Part shown: piece by piece, positions 36,667 to 45,802 of the stretch | Position numbering within the stretch: position 1 is the stretch's first letter | How the letters are laid out: the number at the start of each line of letters is the position of its first letter | Origin: Paenibacillus sp. J5C2022 | GTDB lineage: Bacteria; Bacillota; Bacilli; Paenibacillales; Paenibacillaceae | Direction: 5' to 3' | NCBI RefSeq assembly: GCF_025567625.1 | Contig: NZ_JAOQJC010000053.1 | Location: forward strand, 1-51,023 | Length of the DNA stretch: 51,023 nt | Notes under the pieces: generated by a model | What the model saw: the letters and a program-made list of their open reading frames with translations, nothing else | Databases searched by the model: none | Told to the model about the DNA's origin: nothing | Position numbers and translations under genes: made by a program

Positions 36667-37086
36667 TTAACGCTTCTGCAGCGACTTGTTCAGCTCCTCC
36701 GCTTGCTTGCGGAGGAACAGCCTCACGATAAAAGCTATGATTAAATAAATCACTGTAAAAATAGCCAGCGATATGATGAATGCCATCCCATGCAGCGGCG
36801 GAAGCCAGCCGACGGATATCGCAACGATATAAAACGCGCTGAAGGACAGCAAATAGTGCGTCGTCATTTGCCGCAAGAGACTCCAGCTCTCAATCTCGAA
36901 CAGAAAGGAAGCCAGTCCGAAATAGATGCCCAGCAGAATGCCGCCAAGTCCATTCCACCATATCTGCTCAACGGTCACATGAATATTGTTGAAGACCACC
37001 CATGTCAGCACCGCGAACAACTGCAGCCCGGAATAGGCGATGCCCACCATCAGACGCGGAAGCACTTTATAGATCACTCTTGCCAC
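36667..37086 (-). CDS. DUF3021-family membrane protein
   Basis: 139 residues with four predicted membrane helices and short loops, the size and pattern of DUF3021 proteins. Its start overlaps the 3' end of the LytTR gene by 20 bases. LytTR-plus-small-membrane-protein pairs are known regulatory units in Firmicutes (for example the streptococcal HdrRM and BrsRM systems), in which the membrane protein inhibits its cognate LytTR activator. By analogy this protein probably holds the LytTR protein inactive until a membrane signal arrives. Confidence 0.8.
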   Translation of the reverse strand: MARVIYKVLPRLMVGIAYSGLQLFAVLTWVVFNNIHVTVEQIWWNGLGGILLGIYFGLASFLFEIESWSLLRQMTTHYLLSFSAFYIVAISVGWLPPLHGMAFIISLAIFTVIYLIIAFIVRLFLRKQAEELNKSLQKR

Positions 37087-37537
37087 CTCCCAGAATTAAA
37101 CGTTCCTTCAGCTTGGACACATAGGCTCGAGATACATATTCCTTGCTTCCCGATTGGAAGTAGACGCACAGATTGCCGTTGAAGGACAGCTCGAAGCGGC
37201 TGATCCGGTCCAGGTTGCCGATGACGGACTTGGAGAAGCGCATGAAGGGATAGCGCCCCAGCACCTCCTCCACCTCATACAGCTTCATTCTCAACTCGAT
37301 GCTTTGCCCCTTCGTGGAAGCGAACACTTTGCGCTTCTCCGCGAAGACGTAATCAATTTCCGTCGGCTCCAGCAAGATGGATCTGTCGTCCTGCATGCCA
37401 ACGAGCCGCTTCCCTCCGGGCTGCCGGGGGTTCTGGATGTGCTTGACCAGCTCAGCCAGCTCTTCCGTCCATTCCCCTGCCTGAATGGTGATGACGGTCT
37501 CCTTGTGCTTTTCGCTAATGTCGATGTGCAGCTTCAC
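37067..37537 (-). CDS. Stand-alone LytTR DNA-binding regulator
   Basis: About 156 residues with no receiver domain: an N-terminal ~50-residue segment (KLHIDISEKHKETVITI) and a C-terminal LytTR domain from about residue 55 (EIDYVFAEKRKVFA, YPFMRFSKSVIGNLDRI). The GTG at 37537 is chosen because GGAGAGTGA is well placed and homologues start with KLHI-type strands; an ATG at 37555 is the main alternative, and the frame extends to 37627. It is cotranscribed with the DUF3021 gene and probably controls the ABC transporter genes that follow. Confidence 0.85.
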   Translation of the reverse strand: MKLHIDISEKHKETVITIQAGEWTEELAELVKHIQNPRQPGGKRLVGMQDDRSILLEPTEIDYVFAEKRKVFASTKGQSIELRMKLYEVEEVLGRYPFMRFSKSVIGNLDRISRFELSFNGNLCVYFQSGSKEYVSRAYVSKLKERLILGGGKSDL

Positions 37538-37815
37538 TGTTTTCTCACTCTCCATGACCCTCTTATTTGTAACACGGCTATGCTTCCTGTACTTGCACAC
37601 CGTTATAACCTGCACGTTTCCATACATGAACTCACCTAAATGAATGATAACACTTCACTCTGATGAGGAGTATGCTAATCCTGTTATTTCAGCCAAATAC
37701 CTATGACTTTAGCACCAAATAGATCAAGATCGACTATGCCTCTGGCCGTTGTATGTCAACGGAGCCGCTTTGTACACGCCAGCAAAAAAAGGATATACAA
37801 GGAAAATCACCTGTG
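37538..37815. other. Intergenic region between divergent LytTR and aminotransferase units
   Basis: Nothing beyond likely promoter sequence for the minus-strand LytTR gene is seen; no gene is supported. A poly-A tract (37784-37790) precedes the IclR-type control region. Confidence 0.4.
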
Positions 37816-37845
37816 CTATATTAAAAATGAAACCAATGTTTTATT
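37816..37845 (+). promoter_or_regulatory. IclR/KdgR-like operator before the aminotransferase operon
   Basis: AATGAAAC-CAAT-GTTTTATT at 37826-37845 is an inverted repeat with one mismatched pair. It closely resembles the AATRAAAC...GTTTYATT operators of KdgR/IclR-family repressors. A possible -10 TATATT (37816-37821 region) lies just upstream, placing the operator over the transcription start. The second gene of this operon encodes an IclR protein, the obvious binder. Confidence 0.6.
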
Positions 37846-37881
37846 AATTGAAACATAATAGAACGGAGTGATGAGAGAAGG

Positions 37882-39201
37882 ATGAACCGCTACGAGAAGT
37901 CGAAGGCGAAATATGAACAATCCAAGCGCTATCTGGCAGGCGGTGTCGCAAGCTCGCTGCGGACGGCCATGAAGCCGGTACCCCTGTTCGCACAATCCGG
38001 CAAAGGCTCGAAAGTCGTCGATGTCGACGGCAACACCTACATCGACTACTTGCTTGCATACGGCCCGCTTATACTGGGCCATGCCAATCCGGCGCTGACG
38101 GACGCCCTGCATGAAGCGATGCAGAAGGGGATTACGTTCGGCCTGCAGCACGAAGGCGAGATTGAAGCGGCGAAGCGGCTGACCGAGCTGCTGCCGTGCG
38201 CCGACAAGGCTGTGCTCAGCGGCTCCGGCACAGAGGCGGTCATGCTGGCGCTGCGTCTGGCGCGCGCTTATACGGGAAGAACGAAGGTCGTCCGGTTCCA
38301 CGGGCATTATCACGGCTGGTCGGACTCCATCTTCACAGCATTCCCAAGCGCGGACATGCGGGCATCCGCCGCCGCAGCCGGAGGCGGCTCCGGCGTTCAG
38401 CCGGGCACGGGCGGCCAGAGCGAGCTTAGTCTGCAGGACGTCATCCTGCTGCCATGGAACGATTCCGACGCGCTGCTGGAAGCGCTTGAGGCCCATGGTG
38501 ACGAGATCGCCGCTATTATCTCGGAGCCTGTCATGTGCAATTCCGGCTGTATCGCTCCCCGTCCGGGGTATCTGGAGCTCGTCAGAGCAGAGACGGAGCG
38601 GCGCGGCATCGTATTCATCATGGATGAGGTCATTACGGGATTCAGGCTGGGCCTTAGCGGCGCACATGGCCGGTTCGGCATCCGGCCCGATCTGGTGACG
38701 ATCGGCAAGGCGATGGGAAGCGGCATCGCCGTAAGCGGCGTAGCCGGCAGCGCGAAGCTGATGAAGCTGATCGAAGACGGCACCGTCAGCCATCTGGGCA
38801 CGCTGAACGGCAATGGTGTCGCGACAGCTGCTGTGCTGGCCACCATCGCCGAGCTGTCCAAGAACGAAGGCGCAGCTTATAATGTGATGGAGGATACGAC
38901 GCAGGGGCTGGTGGCAGGCTTGCGCGCATTGCTGAAGAAGCATGGCAAGAGCGGCATCATCAACCACGCAGGCGGACCCGTCTTCCACTTCATGTTCACC
39001 GAAGAGGAAGCGGTCGAAGACTTCGCCTCCTTCAACAAACGCGATTCCGCAGCCTATTCCCGCTTCGCGGAGGAGATGCTGGCGGAAGGCGTGCTGGTCA
39101 GGCCGAACGGACTCTGGTATGTATCGGCTGTCCATAGCGCCGAAGATGTAGAGGCTACGCTTCAAGCTGCGGACGCTGCGCTGGGTCGTCTCCCGGGATA
39201 A
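37882..39201 (+). CDS. Class III aminotransferase, glutamate-1-semialdehyde aminomutase-like
   Basis: 439 residues, a fold-type I PLP enzyme. The PLP-binding Asp is in FIMDEVITGFR and the Schiff-base lysine in TIGKAMGSG; SGSGTEAVMLALRLARAYTGR is the usual phosphate-binding region. It is closest in pattern to HemL-like proteins, but its setting with IclR, RidA and an M81 peptidase argues for catabolic amino-group transfer or isomerisation rather than haem synthesis. GGAGTGA lies 10 bases before the ATG. It is the first gene of an operon that continues through the M81 gene. Confidence 0.85.
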   Translation: MNRYEKSKAKYEQSKRYLAGGVASSLRTAMKPVPLFAQSGKGSKVVDVDGNTYIDYLLAYGPLILGHANPALTDALHEAMQKGITFGLQHEGEIEAAKRLTELLPCADKAVLSGSGTEAVMLALRLARAYTGRTKVVRFHGHYHGWSDSIFTAFPSADMRASAAAAGGGSGVQPGTGGQSELSLQDVILLPWNDSDALLEALEAHGDEIAAIISEPVMCNSGCIAPRPGYLELVRAETERRGIVFIMDEVITGFRLGLSGAHGRFGIRPDLVTIGKAMGSGIAVSGVAGSAKLMKLIEDGTVSHLGTLNGNGVATAAVLATIAELSKNEGAAYNVMEDTTQGLVAGLRALLKKHGKSGIINHAGGPVFHFMFTEEEAVEDFASFNKRDSAAYSRFAEEMLAEGVLVRPNGLWYVSAVHSAEDVEATLQAADAALGRLPG

Positions 39202-39221
39202 CGGAGATTGGAGCGAAAGCT

Positions 39222-40004
39222 ATGAACAAGGAAGCGGCAGACAAGCCGGACAGATATATTATTCAATCGATCGACAAAGCGTTGACTTTAATTGAGCTGC
39301 TCGCCGAACGCGGCTCACTCAGCCTAATCGAGCTGACGGAGCTGCTGGAGCAGCCGAAATCGTCGACGTACCGCATTATTCTGACGCTGCAGAACCGCGG
39401 CTTCATTGCCCGCGACGACGAGGACGGGAAGTATTGCCTCGGCTATAAGCAGCTGATGCTGACGCGTGACCTGCTGGAGCGCAACACGCTGCGCACCGCA
39501 GCCATGGCGGAGATGAAGCGATTGTCGGAGCTGTACGGCGACACTGTCAATCTGGGCGTCCTGGTGGACGGCGATGTGCTGTATGTAGACATTATCGGAA
39601 GCCTCCACCCGCTGCGCATGACGGATACGGTCGGCTCACGCGCCCCCTTCCATGCGACGGCTATGGGCAAGGCCATATGCGCCGGAATGTCCGATGACGA
39701 AGCGGAGCAGTTGGCCCGCCAGTACGGACTTCCCGCCTGCACGGACCATACCATTACAAGCTGGACTCGTCTTCAAGAGGAGCTGGAGCTGGTTCGGCAG
39801 CGCGGCTACGCGCTAGACGATCAGGAGATTGTAGAAGGCGCGCGCTGCGTCGCCGCTCCTATCTACAATATGTACGGCAAGGTCGAAGGAGCCGTCAGCT
39901 TGTCCGGTGCCATGCATCGATTCGCTGACGACAAGCTGGCCGCCATTACAGAGCAAGTGAAGCAAGCGGCGGCAGCCGTGTCCCGCAAGCTTGGCTATCG
40001 GTGA
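39222..40004 (+). CDS. IclR-family transcriptional regulator
   Basis: 260 residues. An N-terminal winged HTH (~15-75, with LIELTELLEQPKSSTYRIILTLQNRGF) is followed by an IclR effector-binding domain (~85-255) with HATAMGKAICAGM and the closing GAVSLSG segment. It lies 20 bases after the aminotransferase gene and before ridA. The operator at 37826-37845 makes it a local autoregulator, most likely a repressor relieved by the pathway substrate or an intermediate. Confidence 0.88.
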   Translation: MNKEAADKPDRYIIQSIDKALTLIELLAERGSLSLIELTELLEQPKSSTYRIILTLQNRGFIARDDEDGKYCLGYKQLMLTRDLLERNTLRTAAMAEMKRLSELYGDTVNLGVLVDGDVLYVDIIGSLHPLRMTDTVGSRAPFHATAMGKAICAGMSDDEAEQLARQYGLPACTDHTITSWTRLQEELELVRQRGYALDDQEIVEGARCVAAPIYNMYGKVEGAVSLSGAMHRFADDKLAAITEQVKQAAAAVSRKLGYR

Positions 40005-40047
40005 GGCAGAATTACACATTTTATTTCCAATAGAAAGAGGGATCTCC

Positions 40048-40443
40048 ATGTCAGAATGTATTCAATCGGCGCAAGCGCCTCAATTCCCGCTCCCCTTCTC
40101 GCATGCGATTCGCGCCGGAGAGTTCGTCTACGTATCAGGTCAGGTGGGCGTCATTCCGGAGACTCGGGAGATGGACGGCGACACGATCGAAAGCCAGACG
40201 ATCCGGGCTCTTCGCAATATCGAGCTGATTCTGAAGGATGTCGGGCTGACCATGGATCACATTATTAAAATCAATGCCGTACTGACACACATCGAAGACT
40301 CGCCGGCGTATAACAAGGCCTACGAGAGCTTCATGAATGCGCCTTATCCGACAAGAACGACTGTCCAGGCCGGTCTCGGTCCTTATCTGGTGGAGATCGA
40401 TGCCATCGCCTATGCGCCATCCGTGCGAGGCGGTACGGCATGA
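40048..40443 (+). CDS. RidA-family reactive-intermediate deaminase
   Basis: 131 residues with the RidA/YjgF core: FPLPFSHAIRAGEFVYVSGQVG at the start (broken across the first two strands), the conserved arginine in PYPTRTTVQAGLG and a closing VEIDAIAY. RidA proteins are trimers that hydrolyse enamine/imine products of PLP enzymes, preventing damage by 2-aminoacrylate. Its neighbours include two PLP enzymes within 8 kb. The start at 40048 has AAGAGGGA upstream; an open extension to 39991 overlaps the IclR gene. Its last four bases overlap the M81 gene start (ATGA). Confidence 0.9.
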   Translation: MSECIQSAQAPQFPLPFSHAIRAGEFVYVSGQVGVIPETREMDGDTIESQTIRALRNIELILKDVGLTMDHIIKINAVLTHIEDSPAYNKAYESFMNAPYPTRTTVQAGLGPYLVEIDAIAYAPSVRGGTA

Positions 40444-41987
40444 ATGACCGAGCGATAGAGAGCTCATCCGCGCTCTCTGCCCATGGCGACGCGCCTCGCA
40501 TCGCCGTCGCCGGCATTCTGCACGAGACGAATACCTTCGCACCGTTCGCGACAGGTATCGACGCTTTCCGGCAGGAGTGGATTGCGGGCAACGCGGCCTT
40601 CGAGGCGCGCTATGGCGGGACGCGAACGTCAATGGGCGGGGCGATCGATGCAGCCGTTCAACATGGCGCAGCGCTGGCGGCGGGTCTGTATGCCGCCGCC
40701 ACGCCAAGCGGCATGGTAACGGCGGAAGCGGCCGAGGAGCTGATGAATGCCGTAGTCGCATCAGTTGATCCGGAAGCGGACGGGCTGCTGCTGATCATGC
40801 ACGGAGCCATGGTCGCGGAGGGCATTCCCGATATGGAAGGCGAGCTGCTGGGAAGATTGCGGAAGCGGCTGGGCCGACAATTCCCCATCGCGATGACGAT
40901 TGACCTGCACGGCAATGTGAGCGAAGAGATGGCGGAGCTCGCCGACCTGATTGTCGGCTACGACACCTATCCGCATATCGATATGTACGAGCGGGCTGTA
41001 GAAGCCTTCGGGCTGCTTATGCGCTACATAGAACGCGGCATTCGCCCCGTTCGGGCGCTTGCCCACACTGGCATGATCGTCGTTCCGCAAGCGATGATGA
41101 CGGAAGAGGGAGCGATGAAGGAACTTATGGATCGGGCCTTCGCGATGGAAGATGCGCCCGGCATTTTGAACGTCACCGTAGCCGGTGGATTTCCTTACAG
41201 CGACGTCCCGGATGCGGGCATGACCTTCATCGTCACCGCCGACGGCGACGAAGCGCTGGCCGTACGCTGCGCGGAAGAGCTGGCCCGTCTGGCAGTCAGC
41301 TGGAAGGACCGCTTCCAGCTGCAGGCGCTGCAGCCGCTGGAAGCCGTGCGGACCGCGCTGCTGGCGGAGGAAGGCCCCGTCATTCTGGCCGAGGGATCGG
41401 ATAATGTCGGGGGCGGCGCACCGGCGGACGCCACGCATACGCTGGCGCGTCTGATCGAAGCGTCCAAGCCGGCGCTGGCCGTCATCTGCGATGCGGAGGC
41501 TGTCCGCACTGCGGCTGCGCTCGGCATCGGCGGCGTCTTCCGCGGCAAGGTCGGCGGACGCATGGATGAGCTGCACGGGCAGCCCGTCGAGGTGGAGGGC
41601 AAGGTGCGAACGCTGTTCGACGGCGAATATCGCCATATCGGCCCGTATATGACCGGCCAGCAGGCGTTCATGGGACTGACGGCGGTGCTTGCCTGCGGCA
41701 GCCTTACCTTGGTCCTGACCGAGAAGCGCGTAGCGCCTTGGGATCTCGGCCACATCGACTCCATCGGGCTGCGGGCGGAGGACTTCCATATTATTCTGGT
41801 CAAGTCGGCTATCGCATGGCAAGCCGCCTTCGGGCCCTTCGCCAGAAGCGTGATCCACATCGACTCGCCGGGATGCTGCAGCGCCAACTTGTCGCACTTC
41901 CGCTATGAGCAGGTGCACAGGCCTGCCTACCCGCTGGATGCCGGCGAACCGCGCATCCGCATCGCCAGCTACGGATACCAGCCTTAA
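40440..41987 (+). CDS. M81-family metallopeptidase (MlrC-like)
   Basis: 515 residues. The N-terminal M81 domain opens GILHETNTF and carries TIDLHGN with the zinc-ligand Asp/His; the MlrC C-terminal domain includes EGSDNVGGGAPADAT and the closing SPGCCSANLSHF. MlrC hydrolyses linearised microcystin peptides, and related proteins probably cleave small peptides or amidated amino acids in the cytoplasm. Translationally coupled to ridA by a 4-base overlap, it is the last gene of the IclR-controlled operon. The natural substrate is unknown; 'microcystinase' should not be taken literally. Confidence 0.85.
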   Translation: MNDRAIESSSALSAHGDAPRIAVAGILHETNTFAPFATGIDAFRQEWIAGNAAFEARYGGTRTSMGGAIDAAVQHGAALAAGLYAAATPSGMVTAEAAEELMNAVVASVDPEADGLLLIMHGAMVAEGIPDMEGELLGRLRKRLGRQFPIAMTIDLHGNVSEEMAELADLIVGYDTYPHIDMYERAVEAFGLLMRYIERGIRPVRALAHTGMIVVPQAMMTEEGAMKELMDRAFAMEDAPGILNVTVAGGFPYSDVPDAGMTFIVTADGDEALAVRCAEELARLAVSWKDRFQLQALQPLEAVRTALLAEEGPVILAEGSDNVGGGAPADATHTLARLIEASKPALAVICDAEAVRTAAALGIGGVFRGKVGGRMDELHGQPVEVEGKVRTLFDGEYRHIGPYMTGQQAFMGLTAVLACGSLTLVLTEKRVAPWDLGHIDSIGLRAEDFHIILVKSAIAWQAAFGPFARSVIHIDSPGCCSANLSHFRYEQVHRPAYPLDAGEPRIRIASYGYQP

Positions 41988-42001
41988 CTGTGATGGTATA
42001 G

Positions 42002-42434
42002 GTAAATTATCGTACAAATTCCGGAGGCTGGGCGCTTCCTCGAGCACTTTTGTACGATTTATCGTACAAATCCCTGCGGCTGGGCGCTTCCTCGAGCACT
42101 TTTGTACGGTTTATCGTACAAATCCCTGCGGCTGGGCGCTTGCTCGAGCACTTTTGTACGATTTATCGTACAAATCCCTGCGGCTGGGCACTTGCTCGAG
42201 CACTTTTGTACGATTTATCGTACAAATTCCTGCGGCTGGGCGCTTGCTCGAGCACTTTTGTACGATTTATCGTACAAATTCCTGGGGCTGGGCGCTTACT
42301 CGAGCACTTTTGTACGATTTATCATACAAATTCCTGCGGCTGGGCGCTTGCTCAAGCACTTTTGTACGATTTATCGTACAAATCCCTGCGGCTGGGCGCT
42401 TCCTCAAGCACTTTTGTACGATTTATCAATACGT
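42002..42434. repeat. 52-bp tandem palindromic array B
   Basis: Eight palindromes start at 42049, 42101, 42153, 42205, 42257, 42309, 42361 and 42413, exactly 52 bases apart, with a half unit at 42002 and decay in the last copy. Each is TTTGTACGAT-TT-ATCGTACAAA (22 bases) followed by a 30-base GC-rich spacer that differs at only a few positions between units. It begins 15 bases after the M81 gene stop. Period, palindrome length and spacer length equal those of array A at 2-230. The spacers are not unique, so this is not a CRISPR array. Confidence 0.92.
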
Positions 42435-42538
42435 TGGACGACTTATAAAGCAATTCATCGTCTCGTAGCAGTGTAGAAGACATTAGAAGCCGTTCGCACG
42501 CCAGGTCCTCTATAGCAACTTAGGTTGAAGGATGGGCA

Positions 42539-42569
42539 TTGACATCGAATGCAACTACGGGTTTATAAC
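42539..42569 (+). promoter_or_regulatory. Candidate promoter of the fumarylacetoacetase-family gene
   Basis: -35 TTGACA (42539-42544), a rather long 19-base spacer and -10 TATAAC (42564-42569), 60 bases before the start codon. No operator palindrome was found here. The rest of 42435-42628 shows nothing else. Confidence 0.45.
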
Positions 42570-42628
42570 AGGCATAATCAAGTTAGGCATACTTAGGTCA
42601 AATTGCAACGGAAAAGGAGAGTATTGCA

Positions 42629-43528
42629 ATGAAACTGCTAACGTTCGTACACGAAGGAAAGTACCGTCTGGGCGTGCATACCCCCGAGGGAATTCTGGAC
42701 GTCTCCTCCGCACAGTCCGCCCTGTCGGCTGGCGCTGAGTCGTTCACAACGACTGACTCCGTCCTTAATGGCGGTACGCAAGCGCTGCAGCGCTTGCAGC
42801 AGCTCGTCGAGCAAGCACTTGGCAGCGGCGATAAAGGAGCATGGCTGCTGGATGAATCGGCGCTGCAGTTGGGACCGGCTGTGACCAATCCCGGCAAAAT
42901 TATCTGTGTCGGCCTCAATTACCGGAGACATGCGGAAGAGACCAACTCTCCCATTCCCCAGTCACCTATCCTGTTCAGCAAGTTCAACAATGCGCTGGCG
43001 GCCCATGGCGATGAAGTGCCGCTTCCGGTCGCATCGGAGAAGGTTGACTATGAGGCGGAGCTGGCGATCGTCATCGGCAAGCGCGCGAAGCACGTCGCCA
43101 AGGAAGACGCATTGCAATATGCGGCAGGCTACTGCAGCGCGAACGACTTGTCCGCCCGCGACCTTCAGTTGCGCACGCCTCAATGGCTGCTGGGCAAGTC
43201 TTGCGACAAGTTCGCGCCGCTCGGTCCCTATCTGGTAACGGCGGACGAAGTCGGCAATCCTAACGATCTGGCGATCGGCTGTACCGTGAACGGGGAGCAG
43301 CGCCAATCGTCGAACACATCGGATATGATCTTCCACTGCGATGAGATCATCAGTTACATCTCCCGCCATATGACGCTGGAGCCGGGCGACATCATTCTCA
43401 CCGGCACGCCGGAAGGCGTCGTACTCGGCTACCCTGCAGAGAAACAAGTCTATCTTCAGCCGGGTGACGTCGTCACGATCGAGATCGAGAAGCTTGGACG
43501 TCTGACGAATAAGATGATCGCGGAATAG
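42629..43528 (+). CDS. Fumarylacetoacetate hydrolase family protein
   Basis: 299 residues: an N-terminal ~75-residue lead domain and a C-terminal FAH domain with NPGKIICVGLNYRRHAEE, metal ligands in the VDYEAELAIVIG and ANDLSARDLQ segments, and the closing LTGTPEGV.LGY motif. Members are Mg2+-dependent hydrolases, decarboxylases or isomerases of 2-oxo acids (acylpyruvases, 2,4-diketo-acid hydrolases). AAAGGAGAG precedes the ATG. It sits between the array-B region and the SDR/GntR unit, and with the SDR it could act on a dioxo sugar acid. Confidence 0.88.
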   Translation: MKLLTFVHEGKYRLGVHTPEGILDVSSAQSALSAGAESFTTTDSVLNGGTQALQRLQQLVEQALGSGDKGAWLLDESALQLGPAVTNPGKIICVGLNYRRHAEETNSPIPQSPILFSKFNNALAAHGDEVPLPVASEKVDYEAELAIVIGKRAKHVAKEDALQYAAGYCSANDLSARDLQLRTPQWLLGKSCDKFAPLGPYLVTADEVGNPNDLAIGCTVNGEQRQSSNTSDMIFHCDEIISYISRHMTLEPGDIILTGTPEGVVLGYPAEKQVYLQPGDVVTIEIEKLGRLTNKMIAE

Positions 43529-43571
43529 CATTGACAAGAAATTTATTCCTGTGATAGCTTTAAGTAGAATA

Positions 43572-43626
43572 TGGTCAGACCAATGATCATATTCTACTTG
43601 CACTTTTAGTGGTATGACCATACTAT
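43572..43626 (+). promoter_or_regulatory. Promoter of the SDR-GntR unit with two FadR-type operators
   Basis: -35 TTGCAC (43598-43603), a 17-base spacer and -10 TACTAT (43621-43626). TGGTATGACCA (43610-43620) fills the spacer and TGGTCAGACCA (43572-43582) lies upstream of the -35; both fit the FadR-subfamily consensus TNGTNNNACNA. The GntR/FCD regulator encoded two genes downstream is the likely binder. Confidence 0.8.
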
Positions 43627-43711
43627 ATATCGATAGGTTGCTTGTGGAAAACATAAAGTGTCGAGAGCGTAGCATCATGCGGTGTCGACACAATAGGTGG
43701 AGGATAGGAAC

Positions 43712-44512
43712 ATGCATGTACTGGATCGATTCCGCTTGGATGGCAAGACAGCTATCGTCACCGGAGGCTCGGGGCTATACGGCGCCCACATCTCGTCCGC
43801 GCTGGCTGAGGCCGGAGCTCATGTCGTTATCGCCTCTCGCCATTGCGACAGCTGCGAGCAGCTCGCTGGGCAGTTGCGCAGCGCAGGCTTGCACGCGTCC
43901 GCCAGAACTCTGGATCTGAGCAAGGAGAAAAGTATTGCGGAGCTGGCCGGATGGGCCGAGCAACGCTTCGGGAGCGTCGACATCCTGGTGAATAATGCCG
44001 TGTCACGCGAAGGGCTGGCCGATCTGGAGGACACTGCCACGGAAGGCTGGCTGAAGGCGCAGCAAGTGAACGGGCTTGGCGTCATGCTGCTGACCAAGGC
44101 CATCGTACCGCTCATGAGCCGGCACAAGCGGGGCAGCATCATCAATATCGGCTCCATCCAAGGTGTACAGGGGCCCCACTTTCCCGTCTACGAAGGAACC
44201 GGCATGACCAGCGGCATTGAATATACGTATGCCAAGTGGGGGCTGGTCGGCATGACGAAGTGGCTGGCTAATTACTACGGCCGCTTCGGCATTCGAGCGA
44301 ATTGCATCAGTCCAGGAGGCTACAACCCCGTTGGCTCCGCCAATGAAATTACGGCTAGCGCCTTTCTGGAACGCTATGTGGAACGAACGCCGCTGGGTCG
44401 GATGGCGGATGACGAGGATATTAAAGGGGCGGTTGTCTACCTGGCCTCCGACGCATCCAGTTATGTGACAGGCCACAACCTGATCGTCGACGGCGGATGG
44501 AGCAGTTGGTAA
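43712..44512 (+). CDS. Short-chain dehydrogenase/reductase
   Basis: 266 residues, a classical SDR: cofactor motif TGGSGLYG (in place of TGxxxGIG), NNAV after the fourth strand, catalytic Ser in NIGSIQG and YxxxK as Y-T-Y-A-K, then the ISPGGYNP loop. Similar enzymes oxidise sugar acids or hydroxy acids with NAD(P). The ATG at 43712 has GGAGG 8 bases upstream; a GTG at 43697 is less likely. It is first in a two-gene unit with the GntR regulator, 43 bases apart. Confidence 0.88.
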   Translation: MHVLDRFRLDGKTAIVTGGSGLYGAHISSALAEAGAHVVIASRHCDSCEQLAGQLRSAGLHASARTLDLSKEKSIAELAGWAEQRFGSVDILVNNAVSREGLADLEDTATEGWLKAQQVNGLGVMLLTKAIVPLMSRHKRGSIINIGSIQGVQGPHFPVYEGTGMTSGIEYTYAKWGLVGMTKWLANYYGRFGIRANCISPGGYNPVGSANEITASAFLERYVERTPLGRMADDEDIKGAVVYLASDASSYVTGHNLIVDGGWSSW

Positions 44513-44555
44513 TCAGAGAGAATACGTCCTGTCGAAATAGGAGGAGAATCAAAAG

Positions 44556-45230
44556 ATGGAGCCGTCAGAGAAGGTGAATTTGTCCCACATCGTCAGTGAG
44601 CGCATCAAAGCCTACATTACGGAGAACGGCTTAAGCGAGGGGGATCGGCTGCCTTCCGAGAAGCAACTGATCGATGGGCTTGGCGTTAGCCGCACGGTCG
44701 TGCGGGAGGCGCTCAAATCATTGGAAATGCTGGGCATTGTAAAAATCAGAACCGGAGACGGCATCTATGTCAGCAGCTTGTCGCTTAAGCCCGTACTGGA
44801 TCAGGTATCGTTCCGCTGGCATCAGAGCGAGCGCAAAATGCATGAGCTTCTCTCCACCCGCCGCGTCCTGGAGTTGGGAGCTGTCGAGATGGCCATCGAC
44901 CGATACGATATTTCGCTCATTAACGAGATGGATGCCTGCAATCGGGCCATGATGGAGAAGGTCGACAGGGGACTGTCTCCGCTGGAAGAGGATCTCGCCT
45001 TCCACGAAGCGCTGTTCCGGGCGACGGGCAATGAGACATACGGCGAGCTGAGCGCGCTTATTAGCGATTTCTTCCTGGAGATCAGGCTGCATCACTTCGC
45101 TAATGTGGATGTGTCCAGACAGTCCATCCTGGAGCACGGCCGTATCGTGGATGCGATCAAAGCCAGGGATGTTGCCCGGGCAAAGCAGGAGATGGAGCTG
45201 CATCTGGAGCCATTGAAAAAACATATGTAA
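44556..45230 (+). CDS. GntR-family (FadR/FCD) transcriptional regulator
   Basis: 224 residues. An N-terminal GntR winged HTH (~10-75, with LPSEKQLIDGLGVSRTVVREALKSLE in the usual position) precedes a helical FCD effector domain (~90-220) with the metal-ligand-type D..., H...H pattern (EDLAFHEALFRATGN, ILEHGRIVDAI). It probably represses both its own SDR-GntR unit and the five-gene operon beginning with the aldo/keto reductase, since matching TNGTNNNACNA sites occur in both promoters. Confidence 0.9.
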   Translation: MEPSEKVNLSHIVSERIKAYITENGLSEGDRLPSEKQLIDGLGVSRTVVREALKSLEMLGIVKIRTGDGIYVSSLSLKPVLDQVSFRWHQSERKMHELLSTRRVLELGAVEMAIDRYDISLINEMDACNRAMMEKVDRGLSPLEEDLAFHEALFRATGNETYGELSALISDFFLEIRLHHFANVDVSRQSILEHGRIVDAIKARDVARAKQEMELHLEPLKKHM

Positions 45231-45443
45231 GCAGCCGGACGGCCCGATACGACAGCTGATGAATGATACTTCGGAACCGGCAGCGATATGCTGCGGCAAG
45301 GACTTCGTTTCGCCTTGATGACTGCATGTGTGCGAGTAAATGGGTGACTTCCCTGTTGTCCGATTAGCCCTCGTATGCATGCGCCGTTCCGTTGGCAGCC
45401 GCACCGACTGTCCTTCGCAGGCTTTGTTCGGCAGCGGGTCTCG
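45231..45443. other. Intergenic region after the GntR gene
   Basis: No gene, terminator or repeat could be supported in this stretch. Confidence 0.4.
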
Positions 45444-45472
45444 TAACACCATAAGTGGTCTGACCATACTAC
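45444..45472 (+). promoter_or_regulatory. Third FadR-type operator and promoter of the aldo/keto reductase operon
   Basis: TGGTCTGACCA (45456-45466) fits TNGTNNNACNA. As in the SDR promoter it lies in the 17-base gap between a -35-like TAACAC (45444-45449) and a -10-like TACTAC (45467-45472), and the surrounding bases (A-AGTGGT...GACCATACTA) are conserved between the two promoters. The start codon is about 330 bases further on. Confidence 0.7.
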
Positions 45473-45524
45473 TCATTTACCGACATTACATTTGATCGTG
45501 TGCTGCATTGCTATCATTCAACTA

Positions 45525-45740
45525 AATGGATTCTGCCTAACAGACTCAGTCAAGTAGATCTGCCAAATGGAATTCATGTCATTAATGGTATCGAAATGCT
45601 AGCTCTTATCTCAACTAAATGGATTTCATGTCACTAATCCGATTGGTTAGCGAGATTTTATGCGATATGAGCCGATTTAACTGTGCTTATTCCATTTCAG
45701 GCTAGCGGGAGCGGCGATTCCAACTCAACTACATGCACTA
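45525..45740. repeat. Degenerate intergenic repeats (ACTAAATGGATTTCATGTCA-like)
   Basis: Several diverged copies of a motif around ACTAAATGGAATT and CATGTCA(T/C)TAAT recur here, followed by GATTTTATGCG. Related sequence lies inverted at about 27110-27230 (CATGAAATACAGTTA and CGCATAAAATCCAG). It fills the leader before the aldo/keto reductase gene. Confidence 0.55.
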
Positions 45741-45802
45741 AATCCAGTTATCAATCTCCACGTGCCAGCTTTAATCATTCTCCAAAAGGAGGCTTTTAAA
45801 AA